This document shows positions 26,885 to 35,328 of a stretch of 64,000 bases of DNA, one piece after another; positions within the stretch are counted from its first letter, which is position 1, and the number at the start of each line of letters is the position of its first letter. Where the stretch lies: contig NZ_CP079218.1 in assembly GCF_019317285.1 (NCBI RefSeq), positions 5,704,001 through 5,768,000 on the forward strand, given 5' to 3'. The stretch comes from Pedobacter sp. D749 (GTDB taxonomy: Bacteria > Bacteroidota > Bacteroidia > Sphingobacteriales > Sphingobacteriaceae). The translations under genes were made by a program, and so were the position numbers. The notes beneath the pieces are model-generated. The model saw only the letters and a program-made list of their open reading frames with translations. It was not told the DNA's origin and searched no databases.

Positions 26885-28033
26885 TTAAAGAGCACTTAAG
26901 TACAATTGTTTAAAATCTTCTCTGCTTACTGGTTTAGGATTGTTTGGATGTGCGAAATCTGCAAATGCTAAATCGGCAAGTGTTTCTATGTGTTCATTTT
27001 TAACGCCAATATCACTCAATTTATGCGGAATATTGACTTTCTTGTTCAAATCGAACAGATATTTTACAACGGCTTCGCCATTTTCCTCTTTAAGCTCGAG
27101 TGTTCGGGCAATTTTTTTAAACCGGTCTTCAAAACCCGCAATGTTGAATTGCATACCATAAGGAATATTCACTGCATTTGCGAGGCCGTGGTGGGTATCT
27201 AAAAGGGAAGAAAGCGGATGCGCCAACGAGTGGACTACGCCTAAACCTTTTTGAAAGGCAATGGCGCCCATCATCGAGGCCATTAACATTTTGCTCCTGC
27301 TTTCTAAATCGGGCTTATTGGTGGCGCGTTCCAACGAATCTTTGATCAACGAAATACCTTCTAAGGCAATTCCATCGCACATTGGGTGGAAATTTTTGGC
27401 CAGATAAGCTTCCATATTGTGTGTTAGGGCATCCATACCTGTTGCTGCCGTTATGAAAGATGGTAAATCCATGGTTAACTCCGGATCTGCGAAAACGATC
27501 TGCGCCATTAATTTTGGCGAGAACAAGATTTTTTTCAGATGGGTTTCATCATCGGCGATTATGGCACTGCGGCCCACCTCACTTCCCGTACCTGATGTGG
27601 TTGGGATGGTAATAAAATGGGGAACATCGTTGGTTACGTAAATATCACCACCGATTAAATCATCATATTTAAATAAATCTTCGCGATGGTTAACACGCAG
27701 TACAATGGCACGAGCAACATCCAAAGCTGCACCTCCTCCAATACCAATAATGCTATCGCGATGGGTAGCATCCCAGGCATCGGTGCCTTTGTAAACATCG
27801 CTTTTTATCGGGTTTTTGTGTATGTCGCTAAAAACCTCGACAGAAATGCCTTTTGACTTTAAATCTTTTACAATGCTTTTAAAAAACGGAAGCTGGGCAA
27901 TGGTTGAATCAGTAACAATCAATGGCGCTTTTAATTGGTTTTTGCTTAAATAAGCCGGTAATTCTTTTACGGCACCTGCACCAAAACGGATGGTTGTGGG
28001 GAAATTAAACTGATGGATTTTATCAAATATCAT
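26885..28033 (-). CDS. Iron-containing (group III) alcohol dehydrogenase
   Basis: A 382-residue NAD(P)-dependent dehydrogenase of the iron-containing family. The GIGGGAALDVARAI and TTSGTGSEVGRSAII motifs bind the cofactor. Metal ligands are in TGMDALTHNMEAY (about residue 195-203), VVHSLAHPLSS (about 262) and DTHHGLANA. It interconverts an alcohol and an aldehyde. In this cluster it is placed to oxidise the hydroxyl of a glutamylated amino alcohol before the aldehyde dehydrogenase acts. Upstream lies the IS3-family element, which separates it from the ligase and permease genes. Confidence 0.93.
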   Translation of the reverse strand: MIFDKIHQFNFPTTIRFGAGAVKELPAYLSKNQLKAPLIVTDSTIAQLPFFKSIVKDLKSKGISVEVFSDIHKNPIKSDVYKGTDAWDATHRDSIIGIGGGAALDVARAIVLRVNHREDLFKYDDLIGGDIYVTNDVPHFITIPTTSGTGSEVGRSAIIADDETHLKKILFSPKLMAQIVFADPELTMDLPSFITAATGMDALTHNMEAYLAKNFHPMCDGIALEGISLIKDSLERATNKPDLESRSKMLMASMMGAIAFQKGLGVVHSLAHPLSSLLDTHHGLANAVNIPYGMQFNIAGFEDRFKKIARTLELKEENGEAVVKYLFDLNKKVNIPHKLSDIGVKNEHIETLADLAFADFAHPNNPKPVSREDFKQLYLSAL

Positions 28034-28276
28034 GATATTCTATTTTACTATTTTAGGTATTTAAGGCCTCTTCTTTGTAATTTATTTTCAAAATATTAGG
28101 CACCTAAATCTATGTCATTTCATTAATAAACTTAACAGTCTACAATTGCTAAGATGTTCTAAGGTGACTTAGGTGGTGAACATTTTAGCTTGTTGGAATT
28201 GCAATAGTCTACTGGAGATTTTTTTTTGTCATATTATTTTTATTGAGAAGCATTACTTTAGATATTTTTCTTTCTT

Positions 28277-29104
28277 TTAAGCTGCGATTTTAGGATTTAT
28301 TGAGCTGTTTGCAAACTCTAATGGCGATAAGTACCCTAAGTATGAATGTCTTCTTTTTCTATTATACCAGACCTCTATATATTCAAAAATGGCTAAACTA
28401 GCCTTCGCTCTTGTTTTATATATCTGCTGGTATATCATTTCTGTTTTTATAGTTTTAAAGAAACTCTCTGCAACTGCGTTATCCCAACAGTTTCCTTTTC
28501 TGCTCATGCTTTGCTTTATCCCTAAGCATTCTAATTTTTTTCTGAACTCGGAACATGCATATTGTATACCTCTGTCTGAGTGAAAAATTAACTGTTGGGT
28601 AATAGGTCTATTCTTTATAGCCATTTCTAATGCCTTTATCGTGGTGTTCTCAGCTTCCATATTTTCACTTAATGACCAGCCTACAACTTTTCTATCCGCC
28701 AGATCTATAACTGTTGTCAGATATAGCCAACCTTCCCCAGTTTGTATATAAGTGAGGTCTGAAACCCATTTCTCTCTAATATTGGCGGCATAAAAATCTC
28801 TATTAAGGAAATTTTCTGCTAAGGAGTAAGTGTGCTGTGAATCTGTTGTCTGTACCCATTTCTTACGGATGGTACTCTTTATACCCAATCTGCGCATCAG
28901 CCTGGCAACTCTGGGCCGAGAGATAAAGATCCCTCTGGAACATAATTCGGCAGTAATACGCGGACTCCCGTAACACCCTTTACTCTCTGCGTAAATCTTG
29001 CTTATCTCTATCATAAGATAATTATCATCGGTAAGCCGCTTACCCTGGGGGTTTTTTAACCAGTAATAAAAACTACTGTTGTTTATTCCAAATACCCTAC
29101 ACAT
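28277..29104 (-). CDS. IS3-family transposase OrfB (DDE integrase domain)
   Basis: The catalytic part of the transposase, 275 residues from the first Met. Helix-turn-helix residues near the N-terminus are followed by the rve integrase core. The DDE triad is visible in VSDLTYIQTGEGWLYLTTVID, FHSDRGIQYACSEF and NCWDNAVAESFFKTIKTE. The frame stays open upstream (…RREIFGFIKDYRKIFSVERM) back to the slippery site in orfA, so the natural product is probably an OrfAB fusion made by a -1 frameshift and not this separate reading frame. Confidence 0.93.
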   Translation of the reverse strand: MCRVFGINNSSFYYWLKNPQGKRLTDDNYLMIEISKIYAESKGCYGSPRITAELCSRGIFISRPRVARLMRRLGIKSTIRKKWVQTTDSQHTYSLAENFLNRDFYAANIREKWVSDLTYIQTGEGWLYLTTVIDLADRKVVGWSLSENMEAENTTIKALEMAIKNRPITQQLIFHSDRGIQYACSEFRKKLECLGIKQSMSRKGNCWDNAVAESFFKTIKTEMIYQQIYKTRAKASLAIFEYIEVWYNRKRRHSYLGYLSPLEFANSSINPKIAA

Positions 29105-29136
29105 CCTTTCAACAGAAAATATCTTTCGGTAATCTT

Positions 29137-29427
29137 TTATAAATCCGAATATCTCCCGTCTCCCTTGGAAAAGATGCCTACCGCCTTTTTTAATATATCA
29201 CGTTCTAGCTGGGCTTCTTTAAGCTCCTTTTGAAGTTTCCGAATCAATTGCTGCTCCTCGCTAAGGCTTGTAGTATCAGCTTTTGCAATTCCTTCGCGCT
29301 CTTTCCATTTACTTAAAAGGTTCGAACTTATACCCAATTCTATTGCAACATCCTTTATCGAACCCCGCGCATGGGCCAGATCCAAAGCCATTCTTTTAAA
29401 AGGCTCATCAAATATTCGTCTGCTCAT
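29137..29427 (-). CDS. IS3-family transposase OrfA (helix-turn-helix)
   Basis: A 96-residue DNA-binding subunit: MSRRIFDEPFKRMALDLAHA, a helix-turn-helix (SIKDVAIELGISSNLLSKWK, about residues 23-42) and a leucine-zipper helix (EEQQLIRKLQKELKEAQLERDILKK). The orfB frame is -1 relative to it. The overlap contains A_AAA_AAG at 29185-29191 read in frame as TTA-AAA-AAG, the classic frameshift site of this family. Confidence 0.93.
   Translation of the reverse strand: MSRRIFDEPFKRMALDLAHARGSIKDVAIELGISSNLLSKWKEREGIAKADTTSLSEEQQLIRKLQKELKEAQLERDILKKAVGIFSKGDGRYSDL
29185..29191 (-). promoter_or_regulatory. Programmed -1 frameshift heptamer A AAA AAG
   Basis: On the minus strand the codons TTA-AAA-AAG contain A6G. 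After a -1 shift the frame is open without interruption into orfB, producing GGRHLFQGRREIFGFIKDY and onward. Confidence 0.8.
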
Positions 29428-29601
29428 ATATTCAAATTTAAAGTTTAATGTTTAAATCTGACAAATAAAACCCTCCAGTCAAATGTAGCAACTCCATGTT
29501 TTATTTTTACCACCTTAGTCACCTGAGCCCACCTAAGGTTAGATGTTAAATATCCCCCTAAGGCATTAGTATTCCCAATCAAGTTGGGAATGACGACTCT
29601 A

Positions 29602-30963
29602 CTAAATAATTTCTAAATACCTTTTCAACTCCCAATCGGTTACTACTTTGGCATATTGTTTACATTCCCATTCCCGTGTCATCGTAAAATGATCAACGAA
29701 ATTTTCGCCCAATAATGTTTTGGCCAGATCAGAATTTTTCATCTTTTGTGTTGCCTCGAATAAATTACTGGATAATACACCGTTTGATAAATCGGCATAT
29801 CCGTTTCCTTTGGTAGCAGGTTGTTCCAATTTAAGTTTGTTTTTAATACCGTACATTCCGGCGGCTAAACAAGCAGAAAGTGCCAAATATGGATTGGTAT
29901 CAGATCCTACTATTCGTGTTTCTAAACGTGAAGCTTTTTTACTTCCCGGCAATGCGCGCAATGCCGTAGTGCGGTTGTCGATGCCCCAGGTCACGGTGGT
30001 TGGTGCCCATGCTCCCTCAACCAAACGCTTATAACTGTTTATGGTAGGGGCAATCATCGGTAATAGGTGTGGCAGGCAATGCAGCTGACCAGCGATATAA
30101 CTTTTCATCATTTCGCTCATTTTATCCGGATCCTTTTCCTCATAAAATAGGTTGGTTTTGTTTTTACTGTTCCATAAGCTTTGATGCACATGTCCGCTAC
30201 AACCAGGTAAGTTTTCGCTTATTTTAGCCATAAAAGTGGCAAGGATACCATGTTTATAGGCAATTTCTTTTACGGCTGTTTTAAATAAAATAGCCTGGTC
30301 AGCAGCTTGTAAAGCCGGAGCATATTTGATAGCTGCTTCGTAGACACCTGGTCCGGTTTCGGTATGCAAGCCTTCAATCGGGATGTCAAATTTATTAAGC
30401 AGTTCGAACAGGTCGCTCATAAATTCATTCCGGTAAGTGCTTCTTAAAATGGAATAGCCGAACATGCCCGGACTTAAAGGTTTTAAATTGGCAAACCCTT
30501 TCTCATATATGGTTTCTGGTGTTTCCGAAAAATTGAACCATTCAAATTCCTGTGCAAAAAGTGGTGAGAAGCCTTCATTTTCACATTCTGTGATCAGTTT
30601 TTTTAGCAGCTGTCTTGGGCAAACAAAATTTGGTTGATCCTGGTCATCAATAAAATCGCCTAAAAAGAATGGTACCTCATTTTCCCAAGGGATTTTTCGA
30701 AAGGTTTTTAGGTCGATTTTCACCTGGGCATCTGGATAACCTGTATGCCAACCCGTGTATTTTCCATTTTCGTAAGCTACATCACCAGCATCCCAGCCGA
30801 AAGTAACATCACAGAAACCCAGGCGACCTTCAACCAGTGAAGCAAACTTTTCGGCAGCGACATATTTCCCTCTTAAAATGCCGTCAATATCAGCAACAGC
30901 CAATTTAACTTTTCCTGATGGATGATGTTTTACATAATCAAGAATTTCTTTGCTCGTACTCAT
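29602..30963 (-). CDS. Glutamine synthetase family gamma-glutamyl-amine ligase
   Basis: A 453-residue glutamine-synthetase-fold ligase. Relatives such as PuuA, IpuC and GlnA4 join glutamate through its gamma-carboxyl to an amine using ATP. The N-terminal beta-grasp region starts with VKLAVADIDGILRGKYVA. The catalytic part has QEFEWFNF (Glu metal ligands), TGPGVYEAAIKYAPAL, GCSGHVHQSLW, and NRTTALRALPGSKKASRLETR. It lacks the standard glutamine synthetase start, so it is not the housekeeping GlnA. It overlaps the permease gene by one base (TAATG), so its substrate is probably what the permease brings in. Confidence 0.92.
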   Translation of the reverse strand: MSTSKEILDYVKHHPSGKVKLAVADIDGILRGKYVAAEKFASLVEGRLGFCDVTFGWDAGDVAYENGKYTGWHTGYPDAQVKIDLKTFRKIPWENEVPFFLGDFIDDQDQPNFVCPRQLLKKLITECENEGFSPLFAQEFEWFNFSETPETIYEKGFANLKPLSPGMFGYSILRSTYRNEFMSDLFELLNKFDIPIEGLHTETGPGVYEAAIKYAPALQAADQAILFKTAVKEIAYKHGILATFMAKISENLPGCSGHVHQSLWNSKNKTNLFYEEKDPDKMSEMMKSYIAGQLHCLPHLLPMIAPTINSYKRLVEGAWAPTTVTWGIDNRTTALRALPGSKKASRLETRIVGSDTNPYLALSACLAAGMYGIKNKLKLEQPATKGNGYADLSNGVLSSNLFEATQKMKNSDLAKTLLGENFVDHFTMTREWECKQYAKVVTDWELKRYLEII

Positions 30964-32276
30964 TAATCTGCCTTTTTAAAGATTTTATATAGAAGAAATA
31001 TGCCTAAAATAATGCTTGAGTAAATTAAACCTAATTTAAGATTATAAATCAGCATTGCGATGAAAGAAACACAGGAAATAATTAATGCGACTATGGGAAA
31101 TAGCGGGTAAACAGGCGTTTTAAAAGGTCTTGCCATTTCAGGACTGTTTTTTCGGAGTACCATTACTGAAACCATCGATATGATATATAAAGTTAAGGCA
31201 CCAAATACAGAAATAATGATAATTTCGGCGGTTTTGCCAGATAAAAGTGCGATGATGCCAATGACCATATTACCGATCAGAGCATTTGCCGGTGTTTGAA
31301 ATTTTGGTGAGATTTTTCCCAATATTGCGGGGATGCTTTTCACTCTTCCCATTTCGTAGGTAGACCTGCCAGCTGCTAAAACCAATCCATGGAAGGAGGC
31401 GACCAAGCCAAATAGGCCAACCGTAATGAGTAAGTGGTACATTAAATGATTATCGCCCGTAATCATCGAAAGGGCTAAAGGTAGAGGTGAATCGGAAGTC
31501 TCGCCCGATTTCCCGTTTTTATATACAATAGCTTCCCAACCACCGATTCCAATGGTGGAGATAAAAACCACTACGCATAATACAACCAAAGTAAATATAC
31601 CCCAGCCAAAACCTTTGCTGATATCGCGCTGTGGGTTCTTGGTTTCCTCGGCTACATTGGCAACCCCCTCAATGCCCAGGAAAAACCAGATGGCAAAAGG
31701 GATAGCTGCGAAAACACCACTCCAGCCATTTGGAAAGTTGTTATGCACCAGGTTTTCAGCATGAAACTTGGGTAAGGTAATGCCTGAAAACAGCAACAGC
31801 TCGCCAACAGCCAAAATGGTGATAATGACTTCGAACGAAGCAGCAGCCTTTATACCATAAACATTTAAAGCCGTAAAAATGAAATACACCGCAATTGCAC
31901 TGGTAAGAATGGGTACCTGCGGGAAAAATGCATTAAAATAAGCGCCTATGGCGAAGGCAATGGCAGGCGGCGCAAATATAAATTCGACCATTTGGGCAAT
32001 ACCCGCAATAAAACCAATGTTTTTGCCCAACGCTGTATTGGCGTAATCGAAAACACCTCCAGCTTTTGGTATGGCGCAGGCCAGTTCGGCATAACTGAAA
32101 CTAAAGGTAATATACATCACCATGATGGCAACCGTAGCAATGGCCATGCCCAACGTACCCCCTTTTTCGAGACCTAAATTCCAGCCGAAATACATTCCCG
32201 AAATTACATAACCCACGCCAAGCCCCCAGAGCATAAAGGGGGTAAGCGTTTTCTTTAAGCCATCTTTTTGTTCCAT
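30963..32276 (-). CDS. APC-family amino acid/amine permease, ethanolamine-permease type
   Basis: A 437-residue permease with about twelve membrane spans. It has the APC-superfamily features GVGYVISGMYFGWNLGL near the N-terminus, SYAELACAIPKAGG, and EGVANVAEETKNPQRDISKG after span 6. The overall pattern is that of the ethanolamine permease group (Eat). The first gene of the cluster, it is divergent from the M48 protease gene with a 210-base gap. It overlaps the ligase gene downstream, so the pair is translationally coupled. Ethanolamine is the most likely substrate from family resemblance; other short amino alcohols remain possible. Confidence 0.85.
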   Translation of the reverse strand: MEQKDGLKKTLTPFMLWGLGVGYVISGMYFGWNLGLEKGGTLGMAIATVAIMVMYITFSFSYAELACAIPKAGGVFDYANTALGKNIGFIAGIAQMVEFIFAPPAIAFAIGAYFNAFFPQVPILTSAIAVYFIFTALNVYGIKAAASFEVIITILAVGELLLFSGITLPKFHAENLVHNNFPNGWSGVFAAIPFAIWFFLGIEGVANVAEETKNPQRDISKGFGWGIFTLVVLCVVVFISTIGIGGWEAIVYKNGKSGETSDSPLPLALSMITGDNHLMYHLLITVGLFGLVASFHGLVLAAGRSTYEMGRVKSIPAILGKISPKFQTPANALIGNMVIGIIALLSGKTAEIIIISVFGALTLYIISMVSVMVLRKNSPEMARPFKTPVYPLFPIVALIISCVSFIAMLIYNLKLGLIYSSIILGIFLLYKIFKKAD

Positions 32277-32486
32277 GGATAGGATTATATAAGATTTAAA
32301 TAGGTTTATAAAATTTGCTCGAAAATGATAAACTATTAGCCTCGGTATCTGATGTTTAAAGTAGTAATTATTTTCGAATCATTTCACTATCACTCGTAAT
32401 TGCTGCAATAATTTATTGTTAATTTTTTTAAAGCGCTTTTGAGCATTTATCCGTTTTGTTATCTTGCATAACCAAACAATATCTTT

Positions 32487-34559
32487 ATGCACGAAAACGC
32501 TCTTCGGCCTTCTGAAAATTTTAAGAAGATGGCAGCCAAGTCTGTACAGGCTATTACCTTATTTGTTGCCACCTATATAGTATTAATAATATTTACATTG
32601 GCGCTAACCGCAGTTTCCTGTTATTTGGGGATAAAGCTCATGGAATATATCAGCTCTTCCGTTACTTTTATTTTGGGCATTGGTTTGATAGGTTTTGGTT
32701 TTATGATCCTGTTTTTTCTGGTCAAGTTTATGTTTAAGAGCAATAAGCTGGACAGGTCTCATTTATTGGAAATTACCAGGGCCGATCAGCCTGAAATCTT
32801 TAAAATGATTGATGAAATTGTTTTAAGTGTACAAACAGATTTTCCGAAAAAAGTATACCTATCTAATGAGGTTAATGCTGCAGTTTTTTACGATTCGAAC
32901 TTTTGGAGCATGTTTTTCCCGGTGCGTAAAAACCTGATGATCGGATTTGGTCTGATTAATACCACCACTGCTGATGAACTGCGTGCAATATTAGCCCATG
33001 AGTTTGGCCACTTTTCGCAAAAGAGCATGAAGGTTGGTATTTATGTATACCAGTTTAACAAGGTTATTTACGATATGCTTTATGAAAATGAAAGTTATGA
33101 TAAAGTAACGCGTGGCATAGCGAACGCAAGTTCTTATATTGGTATTTTTGTGCTGATTTCTGATAAGATAATCGGTTTAATGCAACAGATTCTAGTGCGT
33201 GTTTATCAGGTTTTAAGTGAGAGTTATAGCAAACTTTCGCACGAAATGGAATTTCATGCCGATGCAGTTGCTGCAGTTACCGTAGGTTCTAAACCCCTTG
33301 TTGATTCGTTATTGCGCATGCAGCTCGCAAGCCGTTCTGTAGATATTATCTATAACTATTACGAAAGAAAAATCGATGATTGTGTTATTTCGGCAAATAT
33401 TTTTCCACAACAGATTTTGGTAATGAATTTTTTGGCTCAAAGGAATAAACTGCCTTTCGAAAATGGATTCCCGCAGGTGAGCATTGGTTATTATAACCGC
33501 TTTAACAAATCAAAAATATCCTTTTCCAATCAATATAGTTCACATCCAGAAACCGATGAGCGTATTAAAAGATTAAATGACCTCAGAATTCCTGTTGGAA
33601 AACCATACAATGAGATGGCGAACACACTACTTGTAGATCAGGAAAGAATAGCTGAAAAATTTACAGCACAGATATTCCAGCGTGCAGTTTACCGAGAGCA
33701 ACCATCGGTACAGCACTTAAGTGACTTTGAAGTAGATTTTTTGAAAGAAAATGATCAAAATTCTTATCCAGATATTTTTAATGGTTATTTCGATTATAGA
33801 AATCCCTATCATCAGTTTAATATAGATTCATTTGATCTGCCAACAATTCCATCTGAATTGAGCGTTGAAGAGTTTTTTGATGATACCAACTTAAGCGTAA
33901 TGTATGAGTTGAAGGCATTGGAATCAGACCTGGCTACAATAGATAATATAGATTCACAGGTGATCAATGTTAAAACATTTAATTACGATGGTAAAAAGTA
34001 TTCGCTGGCTGATTGTAGGGCAATGATTGATTATTTGAAGGATGAAATAAGCAAGAAAAATGGGCAATTGGCTCTGCTCGATGTAAAGGTTTTTGAATAT
34101 TTCAGGTTTTTGGCAAAAGAAAATCAAATTGAAGCAACATTTAAATCGCTTTCGATCAAATATAAGCAGGTAGCCGAAGAATTTACGGTTCAAGAGAATG
34201 CTTATTTAGATCTGGCCAATGCAACAAGATTTATGCATACATCAGCATCCAAGGAAATGATCAAAAGAAAGATGGTGGTGGTTAAAAAAGAAGAGAAAAA
34301 ATTTAAGGATTGTTTGATTGCAATCGTTAATGATGATGCGTATGCCAGTTTAATAACAGAAGAGGCAAAAACAGTCCTCACTGAGTACTTAAAACACAAT
34401 TACAAGTATTTTGGAGCAGATCTTTATTTTGATGAAGAGCTTAAGGACTTATTTTTTGCCATGAATTTTTTTGGAGTAGTTATATCCGAAAGGCATTTTC
34501 TTACCAAAAAAGAACTTCTGGCGTTTAGCGCAAAATTGGCAAATCCGGTGTTTAGCTGA
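32487..34559 (+). CDS. M48-family membrane metalloprotease
   Basis: A 690-residue protein with two membrane helices at about residues 25-50 and 62-85, then an M48 peptidase domain. The zinc motif HEFGH is at residues 171-175 (ILAHEFGHFSQKSM), and the third ligand region is SHEMEFHADAVAA near 253. The rest of the domain ends around SSHPETDERIKRL (about 360). A long charged helical C-terminal part (about 400-690) has no recognised domain. It resembles HtpX/Ste24-like peptidases in the catalytic part, but is much longer. The ATG follows a TATCTT-like sequence. Confidence 0.88.
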   Translation: MHENALRPSENFKKMAAKSVQAITLFVATYIVLIIFTLALTAVSCYLGIKLMEYISSSVTFILGIGLIGFGFMILFFLVKFMFKSNKLDRSHLLEITRADQPEIFKMIDEIVLSVQTDFPKKVYLSNEVNAAVFYDSNFWSMFFPVRKNLMIGFGLINTTTADELRAILAHEFGHFSQKSMKVGIYVYQFNKVIYDMLYENESYDKVTRGIANASSYIGIFVLISDKIIGLMQQILVRVYQVLSESYSKLSHEMEFHADAVAAVTVGSKPLVDSLLRMQLASRSVDIIYNYYERKIDDCVISANIFPQQILVMNFLAQRNKLPFENGFPQVSIGYYNRFNKSKISFSNQYSSHPETDERIKRLNDLRIPVGKPYNEMANTLLVDQERIAEKFTAQIFQRAVYREQPSVQHLSDFEVDFLKENDQNSYPDIFNGYFDYRNPYHQFNIDSFDLPTIPSELSVEEFFDDTNLSVMYELKALESDLATIDNIDSQVINVKTFNYDGKKYSLADCRAMIDYLKDEISKKNGQLALLDVKVFEYFRFLAKENQIEATFKSLSIKYKQVAEEFTVQENAYLDLANATRFMHTSASKEMIKRKMVVVKKEEKKFKDCLIAIVNDDAYASLITEEAKTVLTEYLKHNYKYFGADLYFDEELKDLFFAMNFFGVVISERHFLTKKELLAFSAKLANPVFS

Positions 34560-34564
34560 ATAAA

Positions 34565-34590
34565 AAGCCAGTAATTAATACCACTGGCTT
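34565..34590 (-). terminator. Terminator of yiaA between convergent genes
   Basis: Stem AAGCCAGT / ACTGGCTT with a 10-base loop and TTTTT following in the minus direction, directly after the M48 stop and before the yiaA stop. Confidence 0.6.
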
Positions 34591-34595
34591 AAATC

Positions 34596-35003
34596 TTACT
34601 CCGAATCGCGGTTTTTATTTACAATCTGGCTGTCTCTCGTGTTTTTCTGCACCGTAATAGCGCCAAACAAGGAGAGTAAAAAGGCAAAGGCATAAAATCC
34701 TTTTTCGCTAGGCAATAGGGTGGCATTCCACAAACCAATTACCAATAAAGTGATGGTTAATAGTGTAGAGAACCAACTGATGCCATAATAAATTTCTGTA
34801 ACAGGAATTCCTTCCAATTTATCGCGAACAGCTTTTTGTAAAGAGATTACGGCGAAAAGGCCAAACATTAATACGGTGAAATAATATCCTTTTTCATTAA
34901 GAAGCATATCAGAACGCCACAGACCTACAATAAAGCCGATCATTCCGATACCTAATGCCATCCAGGCAGCTGCCACAAATGCATTTGATGGTTTTTGATT
35001 CAT
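34596..35003 (-). CDS. yiaA: YiaA/YiaB family inner membrane protein
   Basis: A 135-residue protein with two copies of the YiaAB two-helix unit: residues about 8-57 (AWMALGIGMIGFIVGLWRSD, LLNEKGYYFTVLMFGLFAVISLQKAVRD) and about 72-125 (SWFSTLLTITLLVIGLWNA, LPSEKGFYAFAFLLSLFGAITVQKNTRD). The paired W-SD/NA and EKGxY-QK-RD motifs are diagnostic. The protein sits in the inner membrane; its function is unknown. Confidence 0.9.
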   Translation of the reverse strand: MNQKPSNAFVAAAWMALGIGMIGFIVGLWRSDMLLNEKGYYFTVLMFGLFAVISLQKAVRDKLEGIPVTEIYYGISWFSTLLTITLLVIGLWNATLLPSEKGFYAFAFLLSLFGAITVQKNTRDSQIVNKNRDSE

Positions 35004-35328
35004 TGTTTTGAGATTTAATTTAATTCAATAGTCAACGCTAAAGATTGGCAAAAGGTATAAAAATTAAAAGAGAGTATTTCAAATTATTTTTTGAATGCTG
35101 AGTCTGGGAGATAATTTTTATGGGATTGGGCTAACTGATATCAATAAAATAATCTGGGTAAAGATAGAAGGGGTGTACAGGTGGAATAGAATATAAAAAT
35201 CTGTGTTTATCTGTGTGTGCATCTGTGGTTGGAAATTCCTGATGGATTTAATTACAATGCTTTAAAGAAAGAAAATCAAACAAAATCCCATCTTTTGCAT
35301 TATAGCTGTATAATCTTACCTTAGTTAT
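35004..35328. other. Gene-free 325 bases upstream of nnr
   Basis: No gene is supported. The only recognisable item is a set of ATCTGTG words (AAATCTGTGTTTATCTGTGT, CATCTGTGG) at 35194-35230, a remnant of the ACAGAT/ATCTGT element seen elsewhere. The nnr promoter element lies at the right end. Confidence 0.5.
35317..35324 (+). promoter_or_regulatory. -7 element of nnr, four bases before ATG
   Basis: TACCTTAG is one mismatch from TAnnTTTG. TTAT separates it from the ATG at 35329, the same spacing as at pth, cysS and tilS. Confidence 0.45.

Larger units (their letters stand above)
28194..29496 (-). mobile_element. IS3-family insertion sequence, complete, with 3-bp target duplication
   Basis: A 1303-bp element carrying orfA and orfB in minus orientation. 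The ends are imperfect inverted repeats: TGGAATTGCAATAGTCTACT at 28194 onward against TGGAGTTGCTACATTTGACT read inward from 29496, with 32 of 42 bases matching. Flanking TGT at 28191-28193 and 29497-29499 is the target duplication, the usual size for this family. Both ORFs are intact and a slippery A6G lies in the overlap, so it may be active. It is inserted in the loop of a palindrome (28162-28177 with 29509-29524), between the ligase and alcohol dehydrogenase genes. Confidence 0.9.

Noticed and set aside
28277..29427. IS3 element ends at 28200 and 29490 (TGC/GCA)
   Set aside because: Those ends give no matching flanks; extending to TGGA/TCCA gives a longer inverted repeat and an exact TGT duplication.
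24260..32276. Classical eut (B12/microcompartment) operon
   Set aside because: No eutB, eutC, microcompartment shell or phosphotransacetylase genes are present; the ligase and hydrolase point to a gamma-glutamyl route.
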